Positions 6,757-15,526 are shown, numbered from the stretch's first letter. The stretch: DNA of 21,593 nucleotides from Thiosulfativibrio sp964601165 (GCA_964601165.1 CAZRMK010000026.1:1-21593), one strand, 5' to 3'. Numbers and translations are program-made. The notes: generated by a model not told the origin, from the letters alone.

Positions 6757-7731
6757 CTAACCCTTGTCCCTGTCGTGCAACTCATAAGCTTGTACGACCT
6801 TTTGTACTAAACTATGACGAACCACGTCTCTTGCTTGATAAAAAGAAAAGCTAATTCCTGGCACACCTTCCAATACTGCAATCGCATGAGATAAACCAGA
6901 CTTTATATGCTTAGGTAGATCACACTGGGTAATATCTCCAGTAATAACCAGCTTTGATCCAAAACCCATGCGAGTTAACAGCATTTTCATTTGTTCCTTG
7001 GATGTATTTTGTGCTTCATCCAATAAAATATATGCCTCATTAAGAGTTCTACCCCTCATAAAAGCTAGCGGTGCAATCTCAATGACATTCTTTTCAATCA
7101 AACGTTCAACAGTTTCAAAGCCTAGCATATCATATAGTGCATCGAATAAGGGGCGTAAATAAGGGTCTATCTTATCACTTAAATTTCCAGGCAAAAACCC
7201 CAATTTTTCTCCCGCTTCAACTGCTGGACGAGTTAGAATAATTCGGCGGACTTGTTCATTCTCTAAGGCTTCAACAGCACAAGCAACCGCAAGATAAGTT
7301 TTACCCGTTCCTGCTGGACCAATACCAAAATTAATATCATTTTCTTGAATAGATTGAACGTAATAATACTGATTGGTATTACGTGTCTTAATAGTTTTTC
7401 GGCGAGTTTTAATTAAAATTTGTTCTTCATAAACGGTGCGATCTTTCTGCCCTCCATAGGACTGTAAAATCATATGAACATCTTCTGGTAAAAGGGGATT
7501 ATTTACTGCACTTTTATAAATATCCCGCATTGCCTGTTCGGCTTTTACCAAACGTTCAGCCGATCCTATCACTTTAACGTGAAAACTAAACAGGTTAATT
7601 TCCACCCCCAGATTTAATTCAATCTGCTGAATATGTTCGCCTTGCCAGCCAGATAAATTTTGCAGTGCCTGATTATCTTCAGGAGATAGTTGGAAATTAA
7701 TAGTATTAAGATGGCTCAAAAAAGTCAACAC
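6757..7731 (-). CDS. ybeZ: PhoH/YbeZ family ATPase
   Basis: A 324-residue cytoplasmic P-loop ATPase, thought to act with YbeY in rRNA processing. An N-terminal KH-like segment (residues 20-80) is followed by RRKTIKTRNTNQ and the P-loop GPAGTGKT (138-145), LTRPAVEAGEKLGFLPG (166-182) and the Walker B region LLDEAQN (236-242), all standard for PhoH. E. coli YbeZ is somewhat longer at its C-terminus. The start is a GTG (7729-7731) without a clear ribosome site; a TTG two codons region downstream is also possible, so the exact N-terminus is uncertain. It follows miaB by 45 bases, as in the conserved miaB-ybeZYX-lnt order. Confidence 0.93.
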   Translation of the reverse strand: MLTFLSHLNTINFQLSPEDNQALQNLSGWQGEHIQQIELNLGVEINLFSFHVKVIGSAERLVKAEQAMRDIYKSAVNNPLLPEDVHMILQSYGGQKDRTVYEEQILIKTRRKTIKTRNTNQYYYVQSIQENDINFGIGPAGTGKTYLAVACAVEALENEQVRRIILTRPAVEAGEKLGFLPGNLSDKIDPYLRPLFDALYDMLGFETVERLIEKNVIEIAPLAFMRGRTLNEAYILLDEAQNTSKEQMKMLLTRMGFGSKLVITGDITQCDLPKHIKSGLSHAIAVLEGVPGISFSFYQARDVVRHSLVQKVVQAYELHDRDKG

Positions 7732-7776
7732 CTAAAATAAAATTAGACCAGATATAGATATATAAGATGGCGATCT

Positions 7777-9207
7777 TCATAGAGAATAATACTGATGTTC
7801 AGAAAAATGCTCTGCTTCTGGTGTAGCCACAAGCCTGCCCTTTAATGAATTTTGACCTGCTTCAATAATTTTAACGTCCACAAATTGACCGATTAAATCT
7901 GGTTGCCCAGCAAAGTTAACCACACGGTTGTTTTCAGTACGCCCTGCTAGTTCGTTAAAATCATTACGCGACAAACGTTCTACCAATACACTTTGCGTTG
8001 TGTCTAACATAGAATCAGAAATAGCTTGAGTTTGTTCATTTAATAACGCTTGCATAGCTTGTAAACGACGCTTTTTCATGTGTAATTCAACATCATCAGG
8101 TAAGCTGGCTGCGGGAGTTCCTGGACGCTGACTATAAATAAAACTAAAAGAACGGTCAAATTTTAAATCGGCTACCAACTTTAAGGTTTGCTTAAAGTCA
8201 TCACAAGTTTCACCAGGAAAACCTATAATAAAATCACCAGATAAACTTAAATTAGGACGAATAGCTCTTACTCTACGAATAATAGACTTATATTCGATTG
8301 CCATATGATTACGTTTCATCAAGGCTAAAATACGATCGGATCCTGACTGGATAGGTAGATGTAAATGCGAAACCAGCTCAGGCACTTCAGCATAACAATC
8401 AATAATACTTTGAGTCATTTCCATGGGGTGCGAAGTGGTATAACGAATGCGATCAATCCCTTTCACCGCTGCCACAGCATGAATTAATACTGCTAAATCT
8501 GCTATATCACCATCCGGCATCTCACCTTGATAGGCATTAACATTTTGTCCAAGAAGATTAACTTCTCTAACTCCTTGAGAAGCTAAGATTTCAATTTCTT
8601 GCATACAGTCGGCAAAAGGACGGCTAAACTCTTCTCCCCGAGTATAAGGAACTACACAAAAAGTACAGTATTTAGAACAGCCTTCCATGACTGACACAAA
8701 AGCTGATACCCCACTAGATTCGGGTGCGGCAAGATTGTCGAACTTTTCAATTTCTGGAAAAGAAATATCAATAACTGCTTTTTTCTTAACGGTACGACCA
8801 GGGGTTTTAATCTTATAAGTTTCACGAAGCTTTAAAGCCTTGTCCATCATTGCAGGTAAACGATGTAAGGTTTGAGGGCCAAAGATCACATCTACAATCG
8901 GAGCACGTTGCCGAATAACATTGCCTTCTTGAGAGGCCACACAACCACCCACCGCAATAATTCTATCACCAGCTGCATCTTTCCATTTACGCCAGCGACC
9001 CAGTTCACCAAAAACTTTTTCTTGTGCTTTTTCTCTTACAGAACAGGTATTTAAAATTAAAACACTGGCTTCTTCTGGTGTTTCTACCAGTTTAAGTCCA
9101 TAGGTTTTTTCTAATAACTTAGCCATGCGATCAGAGTCATATTCATTCATCTGACAACCGTAAGTTTTAATTAAGACCCCTCCAGAAAAAGGTAAAGAGT
9201 TTGACAT
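7777..9207 (-). CDS. miaB: tRNA-2-methylthio-N6-dimethylallyladenosine synthase MiaB
   Basis: A radical-SAM methylthiotransferase that converts i6A37 to ms2i6A37 in tRNAs reading UNN codons. It has 476 residues (E. coli 474). The N-terminal domain carries Cys18 (TYGCQMN), Cys55 (NTCSVR) and Cys89 (GGCVAS) for the auxiliary cluster. The radical-SAM motif is CSKYCTFC with Cys177, Cys181 and Cys184. A TRAM domain closes the protein. The open frame extends to 9264, but the complementary strand carries a TATAAT at 9253-9258 that would be the promoter, and MSNSLPFSGG from 9207 gives the expected N-terminal spacing. It heads the operon. Confidence 0.94.
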   Translation of the reverse strand: MSNSLPFSGGVLIKTYGCQMNEYDSDRMAKLLEKTYGLKLVETPEEASVLILNTCSVREKAQEKVFGELGRWRKWKDAAGDRIIAVGGCVASQEGNVIRQRAPIVDVIFGPQTLHRLPAMMDKALKLRETYKIKTPGRTVKKKAVIDISFPEIEKFDNLAAPESSGVSAFVSVMEGCSKYCTFCVVPYTRGEEFSRPFADCMQEIEILASQGVREVNLLGQNVNAYQGEMPDGDIADLAVLIHAVAAVKGIDRIRYTTSHPMEMTQSIIDCYAEVPELVSHLHLPIQSGSDRILALMKRNHMAIEYKSIIRRVRAIRPNLSLSGDFIIGFPGETCDDFKQTLKLVADLKFDRSFSFIYSQRPGTPAASLPDDVELHMKKRRLQAMQALLNEQTQAISDSMLDTTQSVLVERLSRNDFNELAGRTENNRVVNFAGQPDLIGQFVDVKIIEAGQNSLKGRLVATPEAEHFSEHQYYSL

Positions 9208-9252
9208 AATAACGCAACAACCTAAGTTTTTTTTAAATTTATTAAGCCAAAC

Positions 9253-9258
9253 ATTATA
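9253..9258 (-). promoter_or_regulatory. Candidate -10 box for the miaB operon
   Basis: On the minus strand the sequence reads TATAAT, an exact sigma-70 -10 hexamer, about 45 bases before the chosen miaB start. The -35 position holds only a weak match, ATAAGT, so this is a one-box call. It favours the shorter MiaB start. Confidence 0.4.
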
Positions 9259-9287
9259 ACACATTAGCCTTTAAACTTATGCTCTCT

Positions 9288-10517
9288 CTAAAAGAGATCA
9301 ATCTCTCCTTCATCCATTGATACTGCTTGAACACGATTCATTCGATTCGACTCAATATCTTGACGCTTGCCATGAATCACTTTTTTAAACTCTTCTAACC
9401 TATCTTGATGCTCAGACAAACTGCTAACTGGATTAGCCTTTCCTGCTTCAATAAATTGATTAATCTCTTTAGAAAAGCTACTTAAATTTTCTAAGTGGTT
9501 TAACACCTGCTCAACCAACTGACGAACAATATCTTCAAACTGCAAAGAACGCATAGCGTTAGAAACACTGACTTCAATCTCAGAAATAATTCCTGAGACA
9601 TCCCCCAACTTATGGGAAATACCTTGATTCATTGTTTCTAAATCAGTAATTAACTCTGTAACTTCTTTTTGAGATGAACTGGCTTGATCAACATCTTTTG
9701 AAGCACTTTCACTTACAATTTTACGCACTTGATCGACCGTCTTTTTGGCTTTTTCTGCTTGTTTACGAATTTGTTCATTTAAAATATTAGAATTTAAAGA
9801 TAACTTACGAACTTCATCCGCAACCACTGCAAAGCCTCGTCCAGCTTCACCTGCTCTGGCCGCTTCAATCGCCGCATTCAATGCTAATAAATTGGTTTGA
9901 TCTGCAATCCCTTTAACATCTTCAAGTAAAATAAAAATAGATCCAATCTGCCCTGCCATATCATCAATTTTATCAACCGTATCCGTGCTACGATGACTTG
10001 ATTTTTCTAACAGCCCTATTAAGTGAAATAACAAAATCTTAATCTCTGCTGAAAACTTCTGAATGCTCATTCCTTCACTTGAACCACCGCCAAGATTATC
10101 CAACAGCGAAACAACTAACTTATATTCGGCTTGTGTTTGAGAATGCAAGCCAGAAAAACTCTCACTTAAAGTTTCAATCGCCTCTGCCACTAACTTTTTA
10201 ACCTGTAACAACTCGCCACGAACAATTTCAACTTCTTGATCGACAACAGCATCAACATCACCCATGAGAACAGATAGGGTTTCTTCAATTACATGAAAAT
10301 CACCCGCTGACTCAGAAGAAACCGTTACACTAGCAACTTCTTCCGACTTAGAAGGGCTCCCATTTTCTCTGGCAAATTTTGCCACTAATAAAGACCAAAC
10401 TAATGAAACGATGATTAATGAGATAATACCTGCAAAAGGAATATCTATTATTATTAAGATAATGCCTAAAACAGCTACTACCCACGCCATCCAATATTGT
10501 TTGATTATCTGAAGCAT
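9288..10517 (-). CDS. Membrane-anchored methyl-accepting chemotaxis protein without a periplasmic sensor
   Basis: A 409-residue receptor-type protein. Two adjacent hydrophobic helices (about 11-26 and 28-47) with almost no loop anchor it in the inner membrane; there is no periplasmic ligand domain and no clear HAMP. A long helical stretch leads to the signalling hairpin tip (residues 206-240, with NAAIEAARAGEAGRGFAVVADEVRKLS-type sequence), where CheA and CheW bind. The chain ends in an acidic tail finishing GEIDLF. AAGGAT lies seven bases before ATG. It follows cheB by 81 bases in a cheR-cheB-mcp unit. It probably senses a cytoplasmic or membrane-state signal through the 50-200 region (inference). 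Confidence 0.88.
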   Translation of the reverse strand: MLQIIKQYWMAWVVAVLGIILIIIDIPFAGIISLIIVSLVWSLLVAKFARENGSPSKSEEVASVTVSSESAGDFHVIEETLSVLMGDVDAVVDQEVEIVRGELLQVKKLVAEAIETLSESFSGLHSQTQAEYKLVVSLLDNLGGGSSEGMSIQKFSAEIKILLFHLIGLLEKSSHRSTDTVDKIDDMAGQIGSIFILLEDVKGIADQTNLLALNAAIEAARAGEAGRGFAVVADEVRKLSLNSNILNEQIRKQAEKAKKTVDQVRKIVSESASKDVDQASSSQKEVTELITDLETMNQGISHKLGDVSGIISEIEVSVSNAMRSLQFEDIVRQLVEQVLNHLENLSSFSKEINQFIEAGKANPVSSLSEHQDRLEEFKKVIHGKRQDIESNRMNRVQAVSMDEGEIDLF

Positions 10518-10598
10518 CTAACTAATCCTTAAAAATAAATATAAACTTAATAAGCTCCAAAGCAGAGAGCATGCCAGATGACTCTTATGAGTCTTCAT

Positions 10599-11750
10599 CT
10601 AAACATAAGAAAGAATTTTTTTAGCTACCTGAGAGAGTGGCAAAATATTATCCGCAGCATTTAGTTTCACAGCCTCTCCGGGCATTCCCCAAACTACACT
10701 AGTTTTTTCATCTTGTGCAATAGTTGGTGCGCCGATTGTTTGCAACTCCTTCATACCTACTGCTCCGTCATTGCCCATTCCCGTTAAAATAATGCCAATA
10801 GAATTAGAACCTACATTTTGAGATACCGAACGAAACATAACATCTACAGAGGGCTTATGGCGATTAACTGCTGGCCCATCATTTAGCCTACAAATATAGC
10901 CTCCAGCCTTTTTTTCTACTAATAAGTGCTTATCTCCTGGTGCAATATAAACATGACCTGATAAAATTTTCTGCCCATCTTTTGCTTGACAAACACTCAT
11001 TTCAGAAACTGAATTCATTCTTTTTGCAAACGGTAAACTAAATGCAGCAGGAATGTGCTGAGTAATGACAATAGCTGGGGTACTAGCAGGTAATCGCATT
11101 AGAACTTCTTTAATTGCTTCAGTACCACCTGTTGAAGCCCCTAATGCAATAATTTTATCGGCTATTGTAGTAAAACCATGATTAAACTTTGATTTTTGCA
11201 AAACATCATCAACAGAGTATTTTTTAACCACTTTGGAAGTAACCGCCTTAGATCTAGCCACTCTGGGTGATTCTATCATCGACAACACTTTGGGCTTTGC
11301 TATTAAATTCGCCGCATAACGAGCATAATATTGCTCTAATGCAAAGTTACTAACTCTAGAGGCGGCTTTTACTTTATTGCAAATTTCTAAAGCATAATCT
11401 TCGAATGAATGGGCTAAATTAATTTTAGGCTTAGTGACAAAATCCACTGCTCCTACATCAAGAGCTTCAAAAGTTACATCTGCGCCTTTTTCTGTCAAGG
11501 TAGAAATCATAACCACAGGCAAAGGGTGCAATCGCATTAAATTTTTTAAAAAAGTCACCCCGTCCATTTTTGGCATTTCAATATCTAACGTCAATACATT
11601 TGGGCGAAGCAATTTAATTTTACTCCTAGCATCTAGAGGGTCTTCTGCCGTTCCCACAACTGTTATTTGTGGGTCAGAGCCTAACATTTCTTCTAACATT
11701 TGGCGAACCAAAGCAGAATCATCAACAATAAGTACTTTAACTTGTGACAT
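10599..11750 (-). CDS. cheB: Protein-glutamate methylesterase/glutamine deamidase CheB
   Basis: A response regulator that demethylates chemoreceptors. Residues 1-125 are a receiver with the acidic pair Asp10/Asp11, phospho-acceptor Asp56 in LTLDIEMPKMDG and Lys107. A variable linker of about 70 residues follows. The methylesterase domain begins near 195 with the catalytic triad Ser206 (GASTGG), His232 (ITQHIP) and Asp328 (GMGNDGAVGM). Its 383 residues are slightly longer than E. coli CheB (349), all in the linker. It is directly downstream of cheR, the opposing enzyme. Confidence 0.95.
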   Translation of the reverse strand: MSQVKVLIVDDSALVRQMLEEMLGSDPQITVVGTAEDPLDARSKIKLLRPNVLTLDIEMPKMDGVTFLKNLMRLHPLPVVMISTLTEKGADVTFEALDVGAVDFVTKPKINLAHSFEDYALEICNKVKAASRVSNFALEQYYARYAANLIAKPKVLSMIESPRVARSKAVTSKVVKKYSVDDVLQKSKFNHGFTTIADKIIALGASTGGTEAIKEVLMRLPASTPAIVITQHIPAAFSLPFAKRMNSVSEMSVCQAKDGQKILSGHVYIAPGDKHLLVEKKAGGYICRLNDGPAVNRHKPSVDVMFRSVSQNVGSNSIGIILTGMGNDGAVGMKELQTIGAPTIAQDEKTSVVWGMPGEAVKLNAADNILPLSQVAKKILSYV

Positions 11751-11814
11751 AATTTTAACTCTTAAAAATTAACCTGAAAATTTCAAACATTAATAATGAT
11801 TCTATCGTGCTTGG

Positions 11815-12639
11815 CTACAATTTCTTATAAATTGTTTGACCAAGTAATTCAAATTTATCGCACACTTTATAAAGGGATTCAGAGTGGCCTATTAACAAAT
11901 GACCATGCTCTGGCAATAAATCTGCATAACGATTAAACAAGGTTGACTGAGTTTTTTTATCAAAATAAATAACTACATTTCGACAAAAAACAACATCAAC
12001 TTGATCTTTAATCGACCATGAATCCATTAAGTTAATTTGACCAAAATCAATTACTTTCTGCAGTTCGGGCTTAACTTTAACCAAACCCTGTTTTGAACCG
12101 CTGCCTTTTAAAAACCAGCTTTTAACCCGCTCATCGGACACGCCTTTTAATCGCTCTAACTTATAAATTCCTTTTTTGCCAGCCTCTACAACATTAGTAT
12201 CTAAATCTGTTGCTAGCACCCTTGCATCCCAGCCAGATGGAACCGTCTCTTTTAAGACAACTGCAAGTGAGTATGGCTCTTCTCCTGTTGAGCAACCAGC
12301 AGACCAAATTCTAATTTTTTTTGATCCCGCATTTTTTTTAAGTAACATCGGAATAATGGTACTCGCCAAATACTCAAAATGATGAGTTTCCCTAAAAAAA
12401 GAGGTTAAATTAGTTGTAATTGCATTAATTAAATGCATAAACTCAACTTCACCCTGCTCTTCTACATAATCTAAATACTGACGAAAACTTAGCAAAGATA
12501 AAAACCTGATCCTTTTAGATAATCGGTTATAAACTAAATTTTTTTTAGAATCATTTAGATCAATACCTGCAAAATCATAAACCATCTTTTTAACTCGATT
12601 AAAGTCAGATTCAGCAAAACTAAATTCTTTATCACTCAT
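11815..12639 (-). CDS. cheR: Chemotaxis protein methyltransferase CheR
   Basis: A 274-residue SAM-dependent methyltransferase that methylates receptor glutamates. The N-terminal helical domain ends in TTNLTSFFRETHHF (76-88), the family's T-x-FFR motif. The SAM-binding loop IWSAGCSTGEEPYSLA is at 111-126, and DVVFCRNVVIYFD is the later conserved strand. There is no C-terminal pentapeptide-binding extension beyond the core. AGGTAG precedes the ATG by five to six bases. It is the first gene of the cheR-cheB-mcp set and is divergent from the FliK-like gene. Confidence 0.95.
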   Translation of the reverse strand: MSDKEFSFAESDFNRVKKMVYDFAGIDLNDSKKNLVYNRLSKRIRFLSLLSFRQYLDYVEEQGEVEFMHLINAITTNLTSFFRETHHFEYLASTIIPMLLKKNAGSKKIRIWSAGCSTGEEPYSLAVVLKETVPSGWDARVLATDLDTNVVEAGKKGIYKLERLKGVSDERVKSWFLKGSGSKQGLVKVKPELQKVIDFGQINLMDSWSIKDQVDVVFCRNVVIYFDKKTQSTLFNRYADLLPEHGHLLIGHSESLYKVCDKFELLGQTIYKKL

Positions 12640-12766
12640 TCACGCTACCTGTATATATAAAGCCTGAATCCCATACTGAATAATTGTGATTATAGTTGCT
12701 ATTTCTAAAAATTATCGTTTAATAGACTTTACCTAAATCCTATTTTTCAAACAGGCATAACTTATT

Positions 12767-13786
12767 ATGGTAAATCCCGTTACCAACACTACCGTACCAA
12801 TCACTAGCCTCGACATTAACAATACAACCATTAAATTAACCCAAGGGCAAACACTTCATATCAATATTACTGGTATCAAGGGAGATCAAATTCAATTTAA
12901 TTTAGGCGGACAAACTTTTACCGCAAATAGCAAAGTTCCTCTTAGTGAAACTGGTCAAATTAAAGTAACCGTTTTACAAACTCAGCCAAGCCTATTACTA
13001 GGAATTCCACCTGAAAAAACATCCTCACAGCAAACACAACAGACTATTCAAAATACACTACGGCAATTATTACCGAATCAAATACCCATCACTCAAGCCA
13101 TGCAACAACTTACTCAGCCTAGTGTAATACAACTACTCCCGCCTCATATTCAAGCCCAGCTAGGCTCTTTGCTTGAAAGCTATTTTAAAATGACTGCAAA
13201 TACCTCTGCAAAAGATATTAAATTACAATTAAATAACAGCGGTCTATTCTTTGAGGCTGGAATTAAAAAAAACCAACAACCTTCTGCACAAGACTTAAAA
13301 GGCAAGCTTCTGCAAATTAATCAGCAAATAAATAACCTAGTGCAAAGCAATGCTACAGCCAATAAACTTTCGGCTATTTTAGGTCAAGCTATCAATAAAA
13401 TAACTTTACAGCAAATCCAGTTATTTGAAAACCCAAACTTGTTAAGCCTGCAATTCCCCATGCAGCAAGAAAGCTCTATTAAACAAATTCAAATAGACTT
13501 CCGAAAAAACATTCTTACCGAGAAACCCTTAACAGAAGTATTCTTAAATCTTAACTTATCTGAAGGGGAAATCACCTATAAACTAGTTTTAGATGGTGAA
13601 AGTCTATCTATTTACATTTGGACAGACATCCCTTCTTTAGAGCACCAAATCTCTAAAGAGATGGAAAACTTACGACAACAATTGACCGATTCTGGTTTAC
13701 CTTTAAAAAACTTATTACTCTCTCAAAACAAACTTCAAATTTCACCCCAAACTAAACAAATACCTCTAATAGAAACCTTTGCATAA
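12767..13786 (+). CDS. FliK-like flagellar hook-length control protein (accessory type)
   Basis: A 339-residue, Gln- and Asn-rich protein. The C-terminal part (about 245-320, with LNLSEGEITYKLVLDGESLSIYIW and a following amphipathic helix) resembles the FliK C-terminal (Flg_hook) domain, while the long N-terminal two-thirds is low complexity with a small beta-rich start. It is not next to fliE-fliJ, so it is more likely one of the orphan FliK-like proteins often partnered with a short FlhB-like protein; such a protein is encoded at 19356-19655. The last four codons (Glu-Thr-Phe-Ala) and the stop TAA come from the terminal repeat of a MITE, so the original C-terminus has been replaced. The ribosome site is weak (AGG about 12 bases upstream). 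Confidence 0.72.
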   Translation: MVNPVTNTTVPITSLDINNTTIKLTQGQTLHINITGIKGDQIQFNLGGQTFTANSKVPLSETGQIKVTVLQTQPSLLLGIPPEKTSSQQTQQTIQNTLRQLLPNQIPITQAMQQLTQPSVIQLLPPHIQAQLGSLLESYFKMTANTSAKDIKLQLNNSGLFFEAGIKKNQQPSAQDLKGKLLQINQQINNLVQSNATANKLSAILGQAINKITLQQIQLFENPNLLSLQFPMQQESSIKQIQIDFRKNILTEKPLTEVFLNLNLSEGEITYKLVLDGESLSIYIWTDIPSLEHQISKEMENLRQQLTDSGLPLKNLLLSQNKLQISPQTKQIPLIETFA

Positions 13787-13888
13787 ATTAAAATGTGGTT
13801 TGGGAAATGCAGAAAATAGTGCATTTTTACCCAAAAAGGAGCTGTTTTATACGTTTTATAAATTGTGCTTTAATTATGCAAAGGTCTC
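13772..13888. mobile_element. MITE copy 3, internally deleted, fused to the FliK-like gene end
   Basis: A 117-bp copy of the same MITE in the opposite orientation, flanked by TA (13770-13771 and 13889-13890). The right end CTTTAATTATGCAAAGGTCTC-type sequence is intact over 20 bp; the left end begins GAAACCTTTGCATAA with a few changes. Compared with copy 2 it lacks about 43 bp, including the central AGCTAGCT, so it no longer has the full palindrome. The FliK-like stop codon (13784-13786) lies within its left terminal repeat. Confidence 0.85.
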
Positions 13889-13988
13889 TAATAGATTTTC
13901 AAGCATGAAAATTAAACCCATATCCCTCTGTGTCAGAATAGTTGTTATCCCAAATATTTATAAAATCAGAGGGAAATAGGAATAAAAC

Positions 13989-14540
13989 ATGGCTTATCCA
14001 TTAGAACGCAAAGAAGCAATACTTAACAAATTACTACCGCTTACCAGTTAAATCAGTAGTAGAGGCTGCACAAGAAGAAGGAATACCCACAGGTACAATT
14101 TACAGTTGGCAATCCAAAGCCAAAATCTCAGGAAATCCTATACCAAAAAGTAATACCACAGCAAATAACTGGTCAGCAGATACTAAACTATCAATCGTTA
14201 TCGAGACAGTCCTCTTATCAGAATCAGAACACAGCCAGTATTGCCGAGAAAAAGGACTCTATGTTGAACAGATTAAACAATGGAAAGATCAGTATTTAAC
14301 GAGTTTTAAAGTCAGTAAAGAACAGTTCAAAGAAGCAGCTAAAAAATCTAAATTGGATCAGTTTAAAATTAACTCACTCAAAAAAGAATTACGGCACAAA
14401 GAAAAATCCCTAGCTGAAACAGCAGCCTTATTGGTGCTTATAAAAAAACTGGATGCATTCTGGGAAACAACCGACGCGGACGTATAACCTCGCACCCAGA
14501 ACGCAAATAACTAATACAGTGGATTCAACAAGCAAACCTT
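13989..14540 (+). pseudogene. Decayed IS3-type transposase (OrfA with frameshift, OrfB stub)
   Basis: Translation from ATG 13989 gives MAYPLERKEAILNKLLP and then a stop at 14049-14051. One base later the sense continues in the next frame (PVKSVVEAAQEEGIPTGTIYSW ... to 14485-14487) with the helix-turn-helix and the KKELRHKEKSLAETAALLVL helix typical of IS3-family OrfA proteins. A short OrfB-like start follows in another frame (GRITSHPERK, then a stop, then LIQWIQQANL). Beyond about 14540 nothing more of OrfB is left. It is a dead, 3'-truncated insertion between the FliK-like gene and ispA. CCCTCTG (about 13920) and CAGAGGG (about 13968) may be remains of a terminal repeat. Confidence 0.8.
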
Positions 14541-14562
14541 ACAGTTTTACTTGACCATTACA

Positions 14563-15438
14563 CTAATGTTGTCTAAGAGCTATATATTTTATAATCTGTA
14601 CTAGAAAAGTGGTTTCAATGTTTAGTTCTTTTAAAATCTTTAAGCTTGCTGAAATTAACTGGTCTCGATAAAGTTTAGCGGCATTGAGTCCCATTAGTTT
14701 AGGATAAGTTGATTTGTTGGCGGCTTCATCACTACCTTGTGGTTTACCAAGCTGTAAGCTACTGCTTTCAATGTCTAAGATATCATCATGAACCTGAAAA
14801 GCTAGTCCTATTTTTTCCCCTAAACTTGCCAGACCTAGTAAAAAGTTGCTTGAGTTATTCGCTGTTATAGCTCCCAGAAGCAAGGCAGCTTGAATTAATT
14901 TACCCGTTTTAAGTAAGTGCATTTGCTTTAACTTATCTGGTTTGGGTATCTGACCTGCTGATTGAATATCTATGAACTGCCCCGCAACCATCCCTTGAGC
15001 TCCTGCTGCTTGAGAGAGTATTTGTAGGGCTTGTAGTTTACTGCTGTCAGAAAGTTTGGTTGAGTTAATGATGATTTCGTAGGCATAGCTCTGCTGAGCA
15101 TCTCCTACTAAAATAGCGGTGGCTTCATCAAATTGAATGTGACATGTAAGTTGTCCGCGCCGTAGGTCATCATTATCCATAGCAGGCAAGTCATCATGTA
15201 CTAAAGAATAGCTGTGAATAAATTCAATGCTAGCAGCTAAACAGTCCATTTTTTTTAACGGGGTTTTTAAGGCATCAGCAATGGCATAAACTAAAGCAGG
15301 ACGGAGGCGTTTACCTTTATTGAGGGTTGAATAACGGATTGCTTTAAGTAGCTCTTCAGGACATTGGTTTTGAGTCTTTAAAAAAATTTCTAGAGTGTGA
15401 TTAACGCGTTGTTGGTAAATGTTAAGTTGTGGTTTCAC
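14563..15438 (-). CDS. ispA: Farnesyl diphosphate synthase (geranyltranstransferase)
   Basis: A cytoplasmic prenyltransferase making C15 farnesyl diphosphate from IPP and DMAPP/GPP, feeding undecaprenyl and quinone side-chain synthesis. At 291 residues it fits the bacterial IspA family. The first aspartate-rich motif DDLPAMDNDD is at 82-91, GKRLRP at 42-47 and the second motif DDILD at 218-222. The start is a GTG (15436-15438) overlapping an out-of-frame ATG-TGA, with GGAT six bases before. The usual neighbours xseB and dxs are absent here. Its 3' end abuts an IS remnant, but the C-terminal IIKYIALRQH looks intact. Confidence 0.93.
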   Translation of the reverse strand: MKPQLNIYQQRVNHTLEIFLKTQNQCPEELLKAIRYSTLNKGKRLRPALVYAIADALKTPLKKMDCLAASIEFIHSYSLVHDDLPAMDNDDLRRGQLTCHIQFDEATAILVGDAQQSYAYEIIINSTKLSDSSKLQALQILSQAAGAQGMVAGQFIDIQSAGQIPKPDKLKQMHLLKTGKLIQAALLLGAITANNSSNFLLGLASLGEKIGLAFQVHDDILDIESSSLQLGKPQGSDEAANKSTYPKLMGLNAAKLYRDQLISASLKILKELNIETTFLVQIIKYIALRQH

Positions 15439-15487
15439 ATAAGATCCAAAAGACTTTTTAAAGACAAAAGAAGAGGTTAAAAATATT

Positions 15488-15514
15488 AAAAAGGCCGTTT
15501 AAAACGACCTTTTT
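15488..15514 (-). terminator. Rho-independent terminator after the peroxiredoxin gene
   Basis: AAAAAGG-C-CGTTT (15488-15500) pairs with AAACG-A-CCTTTTT (15502-15514). Read on the minus strand the stem is followed by T-rich sequence, as expected after the peroxiredoxin stop at 15527, so ispA is probably transcribed separately. Confidence 0.8.
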
Positions 15515-15526
15515 GGTAGGCCTAGG

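Noticed and set aside
10576..10600. Hairpin GACTC-ttat-GAGTC after cheB as a terminator
   Set aside because: Only five solid base pairs, a bulge and no U-run on the minus strand; not enough to call.
12640..12766. Sigma-28 (flagellar class III) promoter for cheR
   Set aside because: A CGATAA-like box is present, but the TAAA-like -35 is 8 rather than about 15 bases away.
13779..13979. Plus-strand ORF of 66 codons
   Set aside because: It lies mostly across MITE copy 3; its peptide resembles the spurious N-terminal extension of corC because both read through the same repeat.
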